Source: Candidatus Flexifilum affinis
GTDB lineage: Bacteria; Chloroflexota; Anaerolineae; Aggregatilineales; Phototrophicaceae
Reading direction: 5' to 3'
DNA length: 64,000 bases
Assembly (NCBI GenBank): GCA_016713325.1
Contig: JADJPJ010000089.1
Location: 310,001-374,000 of the forward strand
The position numbers were made by a program, and so were the translations under genes. The notes below the pieces were generated by a model. The model was given only the letters and a program-made list of their open reading frames with translations. It ran no database searches and was not told the DNA's origin. Positions 17,170 to 26,500 of this stretch are shown here, in pieces. How positions within the stretch are numbered: the first letter of the stretch is position 1; every line of letters begins with the position of its first letter.

Positions 17170-17928
17170 CTACCTTTGTGCGTCCGATCGAGACCAGGAA
17201 GTCGTCGTAGTCGGCGTCGTGCGCGATTGGAGCAGTCCGGCGATCTGCCCGATCAGAAGCGGCAGGATACTTCCGCCCATCACCAGCGCCCAGCCGTCCA
17301 ATCCGGGGTCAACGGTGCCGAGGACCGCCTGCATCGCCGGAGCATACGTCGCGCCAAGGAGGATCAGGATTCCCAAGCCGAGCGCCGCCCATATCCACGG
17401 GTTGAGTGTCACATCGTTGACCACCAGCGACATGGCAGAATCGTGCATGTTGAAGACATTCCACAGGTGCGCGAAGGCCAGGGTCAGCAGTGCGCTGGTC
17501 AGCGCCCGCTCCAACGACATCGACAGACCGATCCAGGCTGCGCCAAAGGTTGCAATCACGGTCAAGGTGACGGCGCCACAATAGAGGCCGACACGGAAGC
17601 CGTGAGGAGGATCTGGAACGGAGACGCCCCGTGGGGAGGAAGAGCGCTCGCCGTCGGATGCGGCGCCGCAGCACGTGCTCAGGGCCAGGGCGGAGACCAA
17701 TACGGTTACGAGAGTGACAAGCATGAAACGGAGAGGGGTGGTGGCCAGATTCGCGCCGGCTAACCCGGCGAGCATGACGAGGAACAGCCCGCTGACCGTA
17801 CACGAGAGGAAATACGGGGCGGACCGCTCGACGAAGCCCGAGGCTCGGCGTGGCGTCTTTGCGGACTCCAGCAGGTGGTTCTCCAGGTGGGCCGGGGGCT
17901 TTGGGAAGAGATGCTGCAATTTCATCAT
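17170..17928 (-). CDS. Orphan membrane domain resembling the C-terminus of cation-transporting P-type ATPases
   Basis: A 252-residue protein. After a short cytoplasmic start (MMKLQHLFPKPPAHL) it has about six hydrophobic helices. The second half, with LLTLAFAHLWNVFNMHD, NPWIWAALGLGILILLGATY, APAMQAVLGTVDPGLDGW and a closing helix, follows the Cation_ATPase_C region of SERCA/PMR1-type pumps residue pattern by residue pattern. The phosphorylation (DKTGT) and nucleotide domains are absent, so it cannot pump alone. The ribosome site GGAGGTGAG sits directly before the ATGATG start, suggesting a real, translated gene rather than debris. The MgtC gene just upstream on the same strand hints at a joint role in divalent-cation homeostasis. 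Confidence 0.7.
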   Translation of the reverse strand: MMKLQHLFPKPPAHLENHLLESAKTPRRASGFVERSAPYFLSCTVSGLFLVMLAGLAGANLATTPLRFMLVTLVTVLVSALALSTCCGAASDGERSSSPRGVSVPDPPHGFRVGLYCGAVTLTVIATFGAAWIGLSMSLERALTSALLTLAFAHLWNVFNMHDSAMSLVVNDVTLNPWIWAALGLGILILLGATYAPAMQAVLGTVDPGLDGWALVMGGSILPLLIGQIAGLLQSRTTPTTTTSWSRSDAQR

Positions 17929-18031
17929 CTCACCTCCGGTGAGCCACACTTTCTGCCGCAAAGGAGTGATAGCGCGTTGTCTTATTTGTTCCGGCAAGCC
18001 AGGCAATAAACGGAGCATCGCTGCTGCGACT

Positions 18032-18442
18032 CTAGATACGATTCCGAAATGCCAGCAGGATCCGCAGGATGGTCCAGACCAGCAGTGTGGCCATGGTTGC
18101 CAGTAACCATGCACCCGTGCCTACCGCCATTCCGATGGCCGCCGTGATCCAGATGCTGGCTGCAGTCGTGAGATCCTGCACGCCCTTGTCGGTGCGATGA
18201 ATGACGCCAGCGCCGAGAAAGCCGATGCCGACGACAATGTTGGATGCGATGCGGGCCGTGTCGGCTTCCGGAAAGGCGAGCTCCGACAACGAGGTGAACA
18301 GACATGCGCCCGTGCCGACCAGCATATGGGTTCGCATGCCGGCGTCCTTCTCGGCACGCTCCCGGTCCAGGCCGACGACCATACTCAAAAAGGCTGCGAA
18401 GAAGAGCTGAATTCCGACGACCAACTGCTGATCGAGTTCCAT
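18032..18442 (-). CDS. MgtC/SapB family membrane protein
   Basis: A 136-residue protein with four or five membrane helices. Marks of the family are MVVGLDRERAEKDAGMRTHMLV, with the invariant GxxRE-type motif and the RTH segment, the GIGFLGAGVIHR segment and VQDLTTAASIWITAAIGMA. MgtC-like proteins help survival at low magnesium and modulate F-ATPase or P-type pumps. It is followed after 103 bases by the orphan P-type ATPase membrane domain. Length is close to the short MgtC form without the C-terminal ACT-like domain. An inverted repeat lies 33 bases upstream. Confidence 0.9.
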   Translation of the reverse strand: MELDQQLVVGIQLFFAAFLSMVVGLDRERAEKDAGMRTHMLVGTGACLFTSLSELAFPEADTARIASNIVVGIGFLGAGVIHRTDKGVQDLTTAASIWITAAIGMAVGTGAWLLATMATLLVWTILRILLAFRNRI

Positions 18443-18474
18443 AGTCCTCTATGCCAGTTCGATGCGTTCGGATA

Positions 18475-18507
18475 AATGTTAGAACCTGCTGTTATCACTC
18501 TAACATT
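18475..18507. promoter_or_regulatory. Inverted repeat upstream of the MgtC-like gene
   Basis: AATGTTAGA (18475-18483) and TCTAACATT (18499-18507) are perfect 9-base arms with a 15-base spacer, ending 33 bases before the MgtC start. The arms are AT-rich and not followed by a T run, so an operator is more likely than a terminator for the flavoprotein gene upstream. Confidence 0.45.
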
Positions 18508-18595
18508 ACTGCCTGCGAACGATATCAGTCAGGCGGTGGCTTGAGCCGTAGCCCATCTGGTTGATACGCCCCGGTCGCTACGGGTCGCTTCGAGC

Positions 18596-19993
18596 CTAAT
18601 CCTGTATGGTGCTGAAGAGATTGTTAAGGGCTTCGGCGAACGTCGGGTGAGCGAGGATGGCATCGCGAAGGGTGGTGTAGGGCAGCTTGCCCATCATTGC
18701 CATCTGGATCACCGACATGATCTCCCCACCTTGCGCGCCGAGAATGGCGCAGCCGAGAATCTGATCGTCGGCGCCGATCAAGGCTTTCAGAAAGCCATCG
18801 GTTTCGCCCACCTCGATGGCGCGGGCGACATGGGCCATCGGCAGCCGGGCAATGCGATAGGGGATATTGCGCTGCTGTGCCTGTCGCTCTGACAGTCCGA
18901 CACGGCCCAGCTGCGGATCGGTAAAGACGGTGTAGGGAACCATACGCCCGCTGACCGATGTATCGTTACTAAGCAGCAGGTTGTCACAGAGCACCCGGTA
19001 GTCGTCGTAGGCGATGTGGGTAAATTCCGGCCCCCCCTTGACGTCACCCATCGCGAAAATACCCGGAATATTGGTGCGCAGATGATCGTCCACCTGGATG
19101 TAACCGCGCTCGTCGGTCTGCACGCCGACTTTGTCGAGACGGAGCGCCGACGTGTTAGGCGTGCGGCCAATGGCGGCCAGCAGGTGGTTGGCTTCGATCA
19201 CTCGGTTGCCTTCCGGACAGTCAACGTAGATCCGAATGTGCTTGTCGACCTGCTCAACACGGGAGACAGAACTGCTGAGCAGAATTTTGACGTCACCCGC
19301 CCGCAGAATTTTCGTGATTTCCTCGGAAATGTCGGCATCTTCGTTCGACAGCACCTGTTCCTCGCGCTCGATCAAGGTGACATGACTGCCCATCCGCTGA
19401 AAGGCCTGCGCGAACTCCAGGCCGATGTAACCCGCGCCCAGGATCACCAGGTGCTCCGGCAGTTTCTCCAACTCCATGACCGATTCTTCGTCCAGTACCT
19501 CGACCTGATCGATGCCTGCAATCGTAGGAACGGCGGCACGGCTGCCTGTGTCGATGATGATCCGCTCGCCTCGGATGACTTCTTCACGACCGTTTTGATG
19601 GCGAAGCTGGACGCTGTGGCCGCTTCCGTTGGACACGGCAAAGGCGCCCTCGGCCATAATCAGGTCCAGGTTTGCCGTGTTCTCGTATTTCTGCCGGCTG
19701 CTCTCGCGGAAATCCTGAACGATACGGTTCTTCCGCTTGCGCACCTCATAGAAGTTCACGGAAACCAGGCCGGTATGCACGCCGAAGGAGTGCGAGTTAC
19801 GCGCCATATGGGCGATGCGCGCACTGGCCACCAGCGCTTTTGTTGGCGTGCATCCGGTGTTGACGCATGTGCCGCCGACGTGTTCCCGTTCCACAATCGC
19901 GGTGCGCCAACCGGCGTTCGCCATGGCGAGCGCCAATGGGCCGCCACCCTGACCGGCTCCCAGCACAATCGCATCATACGTTTTGTTGTTCAT
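18596..19993 (-). CDS. FAD-dependent pyridine nucleotide-disulfide oxidoreductase (mercuric-reductase / Lpd-like)
   Basis: A 465-residue flavoprotein. An N-terminal FAD motif (VLGAGQGGGPLALAMA) is followed by the redox disulfide GGTCVNTGCTPTKA. A second Rossmann motif (LVILGAGYIGLEFAQAF) binds NAD(P)H, FAMGDVKGG closes the FAD domain, and the C-terminal dimer domain ends ILAHPTFAEALNNLF with the catalytic His. The CVNTGCTPTK form occurs in MerA-like and uncharacterised Lpd homologues. There is no N-terminal heavy-metal domain and no C-terminal Cys pair, so true mercuric reduction is unlikely; a general thiol or quinone reductase is more probable. It stands alone within a group of stress-type genes. 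Confidence 0.88.
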   Translation of the reverse strand: MNNKTYDAIVLGAGQGGGPLALAMANAGWRTAIVEREHVGGTCVNTGCTPTKALVASARIAHMARNSHSFGVHTGLVSVNFYEVRKRKNRIVQDFRESSRQKYENTANLDLIMAEGAFAVSNGSGHSVQLRHQNGREEVIRGERIIIDTGSRAAVPTIAGIDQVEVLDEESVMELEKLPEHLVILGAGYIGLEFAQAFQRMGSHVTLIEREEQVLSNEDADISEEITKILRAGDVKILLSSSVSRVEQVDKHIRIYVDCPEGNRVIEANHLLAAIGRTPNTSALRLDKVGVQTDERGYIQVDDHLRTNIPGIFAMGDVKGGPEFTHIAYDDYRVLCDNLLLSNDTSVSGRMVPYTVFTDPQLGRVGLSERQAQQRNIPYRIARLPMAHVARAIEVGETDGFLKALIGADDQILGCAILGAQGGEIMSVIQMAMMGKLPYTTLRDAILAHPTFAEALNNLFSTIQD

Positions 19994-20262
19994 GAGCTTG
20001 CTGGTTCCATTCTGAGAACTGCCGCAGGTCGTGAGGTTCAGCGGCGTGATCTAAGCATAAAGAAGGCACTGCGCCGCTTCATCCAGAGAAGCGCTAGTCT
20101 TTTCCTGGGTCACATGTCGTGGATTTGCATAGGCTAAATGGTGGAGTTCAATACTCCCCAGTTGAGCCAACGCAAAACGATCCGAAGCGGGGACGCCGAC
20201 GGCCGGACTTGAAAGTACGCTCAAGTTGTAGCGCGATGGTCTCAAACCATGGAGAAATCGTC

Positions 20263-20508
20263 ATGAGCGAACGCATCTACTACAGCCAGGAAGGCAGAAT
20301 GCGCGCCATGCGCCGCATTACCCTGCTGATCGTGCTGGCTGCATCGATTGGTATTGGCATTGGCTACGTCTTCGGGCTGCTGTTTGCGCCGGAGGAAGGT
20401 GAAGCGGCGCGTGAGAGCCTCACCCAGTCAGTGGAAAGGCGTATTGGCGCTACGGAGCGGCAGGTCAACGAGCTGCGTTCAAAGCTTGAGGACCGTATCG
20501 CGCGCTAA
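20263..20508 (+). CDS. YtxH-family small membrane protein
   Basis: An 81-residue protein with one membrane helix (ITLLIVLAASIGIGIGYVFG) directly followed by LLFAPEEGEAARE, the LLFAP.G...R signature of YtxH/gas-vesicle-associated general stress proteins, then a coiled-coil-like charged tail (VERRIGATERQVNELRSKLEDR). The start ATG at 20263 has GGAG about 9 bases upstream. YtxH proteins are induced by general stress in Bacillus; the molecular role is unknown. Convergent with a small coiled-coil gene. Confidence 0.78.
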   Translation: MSERIYYSQEGRMRAMRRITLLIVLAASIGIGIGYVFGLLFAPEEGEAARESLTQSVERRIGATERQVNELRSKLEDRIAR

Positions 20509-20555
20509 TTCAGCCGAGGTGCGTCGGCCACCGGTACGTGAGAGCAGCAAACATC

Positions 20556-20584
20556 AGGGCGTTCGGACTATTGCCAAACGCCCT
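20556..20584. terminator. Hairpin between convergent small genes
   Basis: AGGGCGTT and AACGCCCT form 8-base arms around a 13-base loop, midway between the YtxH stop and the convergent coiled-coil gene stop. No T run; likely a weak bidirectional terminator. Confidence 0.5.
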
Positions 20585-20603
20585 GTGTTGGCATGGCAAC
20601 CCC

Positions 20604-20942
20604 TTATTGGGCCAACTTCCCCGACGTTGGCTGACGTGTTGAGGACTCTTCGTTTCTGTCCAACATCTCCATCGCGCTGACCAGCTCATCCCAGGTCGAT
20701 TCCAGAAGCAGGCGGAAGTTCTCCCACTCTGCGCCGCGCGATTCGGTAACAAGTTCAAGCTGACCGTAGGCTTGCTCGATGAGCTTGCGCATTTTGCCGG
20801 CCGTCGTGATCGAAAGCTCGGCGCTGTTTCTTCCCCGATACCGGCTCAGACGGTCTTCTGCCTCATCGAGTTTCACGCGCAGTTCGTCCAGATAGGCGCG
20901 CATCTTGTCGTGAAATTCGTCCTTCTGGTACTGATCGGCCAT
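20604..20942 (-). CDS. Small helical (coiled-coil) protein, unknown function
   Basis: A 112-residue, highly charged, all-helical protein. Its N-terminal half (KMRAYLDELRVKLDEAEDRL) and middle (KMRKLIEQAYGQLELV; WENFRLLLESTWDELVSAMEML) show amphipathic heptads; there is no cysteine, signal or membrane segment. Similar small proteins of this pattern occur in stress islands beside YtxH and BON-domain genes, but I do not recognise a named family. GGAGAAGCAGC before the ATG provides a ribosome site. Function unknown. Confidence 0.7.
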   Translation of the reverse strand: MADQYQKDEFHDKMRAYLDELRVKLDEAEDRLSRYRGRNSAELSITTAGKMRKLIEQAYGQLELVTESRGAEWENFRLLLESTWDELVSAMEMLDRNEESSTRQPTSGKLAQ

Positions 20943-21254
20943 GCTGCTTCTCCTCTGTTCTGTCGATCGTCAGGTCAGGTGAATAGTCCGAATGCGTGAA
21001 GCAGCGCGGTCTTCCCGCGGTCCCCGGTGTCTGGCCGGCGGGCCGCGACCAACCTTGCCGAGATATGCGTCACTCTTCCGTGAAGCATCCGGGATTTTCC
21101 GATCGGTCGTGAATCCTGGGCGGATCACACAGTTGCCTCTGGGACCATCTGTGCATGAAGTGATTTCAAGGCTGACTGTAACCGAAAGCGTCATACTGCC
21201 CATCGCACGATCTGGGTATCTTGGGCTGGGTCAGGTGGTCCACACTGGCGTGGC
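20943..21254. other. 312-base region with no gene seen
   Basis: Between the coiled-coil gene start and the response-regulator stop. It should hold the promoter of the former. Short open frames in several directions lack ribosome sites and recognisable products. No strong hairpin, tRNA or repeat was found. Confidence 0.5.
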
Positions 21255-21896
21255 TCAGTCGACCAGGTTGTGCTCCACCGCGATCGCGACGGCCACCGCG
21301 CGATTGGTGGCATCGAGTTTGGCGAGCACACTGCTGACATGATGCTTGACGGTCGATGGGCTGATGACCAGTCGCTCGGCGATCTGCCGGTTGTTCAGGC
21401 CCTCGATGAGCAGCCTGAGCACGTCGCGCTGGCGGTCGGTGAGATCATGACCCGGCTGAGGCGGGCGCACCGCGGCAGCGATCAGTTCCTGAGTCGCTTC
21501 GGGCGAGAGGGTGGGCTTCCCGAAGTAAGCGGCGCGGATGGCGTCGGCCAATTCACCCATCCCGACATTTTTCTTGAGATAGCTGATGGCTCCGGCCTTC
21601 AGGGCGCGTTCGACCATGCCGGTGGTGTCGAAACTGGTCAGCGCGATGATACGTGTGCTGGGATGTCGTTTGACGATTTCGGTGATGGCGAAAATGCCGT
21701 CCTTGCCCGGCATCACCAGGTCCATCAGCGTCACGTCCGGACGCTCCTGTTCGAACAGCAGAATGGCGGTGTCGGCATTCTTGGCTTCGCCAGCGCATTC
21801 CAGATCGTCATAGGTATCCAGCATCAGCATCAGCCCATCACGGACCATGTCGTGATCGTCGACGATCAGGACGCGAATCGGTTTCATCTCGCTCAT
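21255..21896 (-). CDS. NarL/FixJ-family response regulator (LuxR-type HTH)
   Basis: A 213-residue regulator. The receiver domain (about 6-125) has the acidic pair in VLIVDDHDMVRDGL, the phospho-acceptor Asp in VTLMDLVMPGKDG, the Thr/Ser switch in IIALTSFDTTG and the Lys in YLKKN. The C-terminal LuxR helix-turn-helix is LTDRQRDVLRLLIEGL...IAERLVISPSTVKHHVSSVLAKL. It binds DNA as a phosphorylated dimer. The HisKA_3-type kinase encoded at 23559-27353 is the natural partner, separated from it only by the transaldolase gene on the same strand. Confidence 0.93.
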   Translation of the reverse strand: MSEMKPIRVLIVDDHDMVRDGLMLMLDTYDDLECAGEAKNADTAILLFEQERPDVTLMDLVMPGKDGIFAITEIVKRHPSTRIIALTSFDTTGMVERALKAGAISYLKKNVGMGELADAIRAAYFGKPTLSPEATQELIAAAVRPPQPGHDLTDRQRDVLRLLIEGLNNRQIAERLVISPSTVKHHVSSVLAKLDATNRAVAVAIAVEHNLVD

Positions 21897-22290
21897 TGTT
21901 TTCGGCTCCTTCGAGTCGACCTTGTTTTGGAGTCCTGCGTTCCCCGAGAGCGATGCATGAGAATCCGAAAGCTGTGAAGCGAATACCGAGGATCGATGTC
22001 GACTTGTTTAACCTGCGGATACACCATTTTCCCGCAGCAGTTCAAACCTTCCCGACCGTTCGGGGTTTGTATGTGCCGCGGAGGCAAGCCCGAGTCGATG
22101 AGGGCCCTGTCCTTCGCTAAGGCTCGTCTGAGAACGAATTCCTGATGTGTAGATGCCTGATTGATACCCTTCGTCCCTTCAGTTTACGTCACGTGGCCAA
22201 TCGTGTATCCGGTAGATGGCCGGTATGAAAATAGGTCGAGTGACCTATACCTGTCGGCGTTCTTCATCACTTCAGTTCTCGTTCGCCGCG
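21897..22290. other. 394-base region without a gene; weak hairpin inside
   Basis: Lies between transaldolase (upstream) and the response regulator (downstream), both minus strand. A hairpin at 22043-22069 (CAAAC...CCCGA/TCGGG...GTTTG, with a 3-base bulge) could end the transaldolase transcript, though no T run follows. The promoter of the response regulator should be in the 21900-21990 part. Open frames here look random. Confidence 0.4.
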
Positions 22291-23379
22291 TTATTCGATC
22301 GGGTGTAAGTGCTCGTCGATCGCATGCAGCAGCGCCTCGAAGGGCTGAACGAACTTGACGACACCCTCGCTCTGAAGCTCCTCTCCGACGGCCTGTAAGT
22401 TGAAACCGTGCTGGACGAGCCGGACGATCGCATCGTCAGCTTCGGCAAGGTTCTGGTCGATCGTGCGTTCAGGATGGCCATGATCGAGGAAAGCATCCAG
22501 TGTGGCCAGCGGCATGGTGTTCACGGTATCCGGGCCGATCAGGCTGTCGACATACAGGGTGTCGGGCAGGGCAGGATCCTTGGTGCTGGTACTGGCCCAC
22601 AACGGCCGCTGAACGCGCGCCCCAGAGGCGGCCAGACTTTCCCAGCGCGGGCCGCTGAAGATCTCGCGGAAGCGCTTGTAGACCTGCTTGGCGTTGGCGA
22701 TGCCGATCTTGCCGTTCAGGTGGTGTGATCCTGCACGTTCCAGCAGAGGGGCGAGCTTGTAATCCACTCGACTGATGAAGAAGGAAGCCACCGACGCGAC
22801 CTGCGAGACATCTCCGCCCTTGGCGCGATAGGCTTCCAGACCGTTCAGGTACGCCTGGGCGACAGCGTTGTAGTGAGAGAGGGAAAACATCAGGGTGATA
22901 TTGATGTTGACACCAAGGCCGATCAGGCGTTCGGTCGCGACCACTCCGTGACTTGTGGCCGGGATCTTGTACATGACATTGGGCAAGTCCACGCGTGCGC
23001 GCAGTCGCAGCACTTCCTCGACCGTCTTGCCGGTTTCGTGCGCCAGCCGCGGATCGACCTCCAGGCTGACAAAGCCGTCCACGCCCCCGGTCGAGTCGAA
23101 AACCGGCCGCAACCGGTCGGCGGCTGCCCGAATGTCGGCGACGGCGATCGCCTCATAAGCCTCCAGCGCCTGGACGCCCTGTGCCGCCAGCTCGTGGAGC
23201 TGCGCGTCGTAGGCGCGGCCCTGCGAGATCGCTTGCTCGAAAATCCGAGGGTTGGAGGTGATGCCCAGGAGGCCCTGGTCAATCAGTTGATCCAGGGCGC
23301 CGGAAGCGATCAGATCGCGGTCGATGAAGTCCAGCCAAACGGACTGTCCGAGGGCGCGAAGATTCTGTAAGGTGGGCAT
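22291..23379 (-). CDS. tal: Transaldolase
   Basis: A 362-residue transaldolase of the longer actinobacterial/cyanobacterial type. Features: LGQSVWLDFIDRDLI and the GITSNPRIFEQAI strand at the start, VSLEVDPRLAHET, the Schiff-base lysine in NVMYKIPAT, NITLMFSLSHYNAVAQAY and VASFFISRVD. It moves a dihydroxyacetone unit between sedoheptulose-7-phosphate and glyceraldehyde-3-phosphate in the non-oxidative pentose phosphate path. No other pentose-phosphate gene is in the window; its place between a kinase and its regulator, in a stress-gene group, suggests use for NADPH or sugar-phosphate balance under stress. Confidence 0.93.
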   Translation of the reverse strand: MPTLQNLRALGQSVWLDFIDRDLIASGALDQLIDQGLLGITSNPRIFEQAISQGRAYDAQLHELAAQGVQALEAYEAIAVADIRAAADRLRPVFDSTGGVDGFVSLEVDPRLAHETGKTVEEVLRLRARVDLPNVMYKIPATSHGVVATERLIGLGVNINITLMFSLSHYNAVAQAYLNGLEAYRAKGGDVSQVASVASFFISRVDYKLAPLLERAGSHHLNGKIGIANAKQVYKRFREIFSGPRWESLAASGARVQRPLWASTSTKDPALPDTLYVDSLIGPDTVNTMPLATLDAFLDHGHPERTIDQNLAEADDAIVRLVQHGFNLQAVGEELQSEGVVKFVQPFEALLHAIDEHLHPIE

Positions 23380-23558
23380 GACGGGTTCACTTTCTCCCTG
23401 ACGGAATGGTCATAGGATGCGCCAAGCGGGATGGTCTGCAGACTATCCCGTTCTGCGTTTCTCAGCGTAATCAGTGTTAGCGCGACCTGTCATGAGGCGA
23501 GCGGCCAGATGCTGATGGGCTGCATGACCCATTTGCAGCGCTCATGGCGGTGGATGGG

Positions 23559-26500
23559 TCAGGTCGCTTTGGCAGTGGGCGCCGGCTTCCATTCCACTTG
23601 CAGGCGCGTTCCTTTGCCGGCCTTGCTCACGACCTTGAAGACGGCCCCGATGGCTGCCGCGCGTTCACGCATGGCACTCAGGCCGATGCCGGTCGACATC
23701 TGCTTGGGGTCGAACCCCTGGCCGTTATCCTCGATGACGAGGCGAAAACGCTTCCGTCGATACTGACAGGTGACTTTCAGCGTGGTGGCCTGACTATGCT
23801 TGGCCACGTTGTTCATGGCCTCTTGTGCGATGCGGTAAAGCGTAACGTGCGGGTCGGGCGGAAGCAGCCCGTCATTGTCCAGATCCAGCGACAGATCGAC
23901 GACAATCTCCTGATGGGCCGGTATGGCGCGGGTGAGGTGATCGAGAAGCTGCCCAAAGGAGGTGCGCACGATGGCTTCAGGCCGAAGTTCCAGCAGCAGC
24001 TTACGCATCTCGGCCAGCGCTCCTCGGTTGAGTGTGATGATGTCCTGCAAGCAGGCTTTGGCCCGCTTCTGATCCCGCTCCCATATCTGTGGGACGCCTT
24101 CGGCCAGCAGGCTGGAGGCGAACAAGACCTGACTCACGGCATCATGGAGATCGCGCGCGAGGCGCTGGCGTTCTTCAACTGCCGCCAATTCGCGGGTCTG
24201 GTCCATGAGGCGAGCGCGGTCGAGCGCCTGTGCGCAGTGATCGGCCAGCGTCGACAGGAACGCGCGTTCCGACTCATCAAAGGCCTTGCGCGTCGGAAAC
24301 CCGAGGCCGATGACGCCGATGACCTCTTCGTTGACGATGAGCGGGAGAGCCGCCCACGCGGAATGCTCCTCGGCGGAGGACAGGCCCTGGGTGATGGGCG
24401 CCATTTCCCCACGCTCCTCCGGGGAGCCGATCCACTGCGGCGCTTTCTTTCGAACGGCGGCGGCAATGGGCGCAGTCGGATGATCGACGGGAATATTGCG
24501 CCACTTCTCGATCACGTGGCCTGAGTAGCCGGTTGCGCCGATGACCCCAATCGTGGTCTTGTCGGCCGAAAGCAGGGCAACCACTCCCCGCGTGGTGTCA
24601 AGCCGTTCGATGCCGCGCGAGATGAACGCGTGAACGACATCCTGGACGGTCAGCGCCGTGGACAGAGCGGCTGCAAAGGCATGCAGCAGGTTGGCGCGCT
24701 GTTCCGAGAGCTTGCGCTCGCGCATGTCGATGCCGATGCCGACATGCCGGCCGTCGGTCAGCAGGATATTGGCCCATGAGGTTTCGATAAGGCTGCCGTC
24801 GCGGGCGGTGAGCCGAAAATCGCGCCAACCGGGTGCGAGTGACCCCATGTACTCCAGCGCGGCCTTGCGTACCAGTGGGTCCGGGTAGATGGCTTCAAGG
24901 AGATCGAGATTGCTGGTATCGTGCGTGCTCCAGCCGATAAGTCGTTCGAACTCGCGATTCAGGTAGATTACGTCGCTATTCGGCTCGTAAATGGTGATCA
25001 TCACCGGCAGTGTGTTGATGATTTGCTCAAGGATGCTGCGCTGCTCCAGCAGCGCCTGTTCAGCCATTTTTCGCTCGGTGATATCCTGCACCGTGCCGAC
25101 CAAACGCACGGGCCGCCCGCTGCGGAACGTCACCTTGCCTGTGGCCGCCACCCAGCGCATCTGTGCATTCAGCCGGTTGATGACCCGATATTCCTGGTAG
25201 TATTCGCCGGTGCCGTTTGGGTGGAGCACGCGGTCCACCGCTGCCTGGGTTGCCTCCCGGTCATCAGGATGCACCCCGCTGAGGAATGTCTCATAGGTGA
25301 TGACGACATTGTGGCTGACTCCCCAGGTGTCGCGGGTGAACTCATCCCAGGTGATGATCCCCGTTTCCAGATTGTAGTCATGGATCCCAATGCCAGCAGC
25401 CAACTTCGCCAGGCGCAGGCGTTCTTCGCTTTCGCGCAGTGCCTCCTCCGCTTGCTTTCGTTTGGTGATGTCCATCAGAACGCCGATCAGACGGGACGGC
25501 CGACTGTTCTCCCCGTGGGGTTCGTACAGCACCCGTCCCTTGGTGGCGATCCAGTTGATGCTTCCATCCGGGCGGACGATGCGCGTTTCCAAATCGTATT
25601 CACCGGTCGAGTTGGCCGCCAGCGCACGCTCGAAGGCCTCCTGTACATTCTGTCGATCGCTGGGGTGGACCAGGCTGAAGCTCGACCGTACCGTGCCGGC
25701 GTCTCCTGGAGGGACGCCGAGGATCGTGCAGGTCTGGGCATCCCAGGTGATGATTTCTCCATTGCAGTGGTTGGCCCAGGTTCCCATCTCGGCGGCTTCC
25801 AGGGCCAGCCGGCGGAATTCCTCGCTTTCCTTGAGCGCTTCCTCGGCGCGCTTGCGAGCGGTGATGTCGATGAAGACGCCAAACACGCCAGTCACCCTGT
25901 TCTGGCCGTCGTGCATAGGTGCGTAGTTGACGATCTTTGAGCCTCCTCCCAACCGGTCAGGCAGGTCGATTTCCAGAGATTGGGTGCAACCGGTGGCAAG
26001 GACTTCGGTCAGTGCGGAGACCGACTGTGCGCTGACTTCCTGGGGAAAGACATCCTCGTCGCGCTGGCCGATCAACTGGTGCTGCGACAGGCCAGTCAAT
26101 GCTCCGGCGTGCGCATTCGCATATTCGAAGCGCCGTTCGGTGTCGTAGATCACGAGGACATCCGGGAAGCTGTCTACCGCGCTGTGCAGGCGGGCTTCGC
26201 TATTGCGCAGCGCGACCACGATCTGCTCGTAATCGGTCACGTCCATGGCTGCGGTAGTGACTCCGATGATTTCGCCGTGTTCGTCAAGCAAAGGCTCTAC
26301 CGTGATGTCCAGAACCCGAAGGCTGGCATTCAGCGGAAAACTGATCCGCTCCCGCTCACCGTCGCCGGTCTCGATGACCCGGCGCTTGAGCGCCATGAGC
26401 CGATCGACTCCGGGGGATGGAGCGATCTCGTCATCGCGCTTGCCAATGTGTTCCTCCGCTCCGAATTGGGAGTGCGGATTGTAGATCCAGGTGTAGCGCA

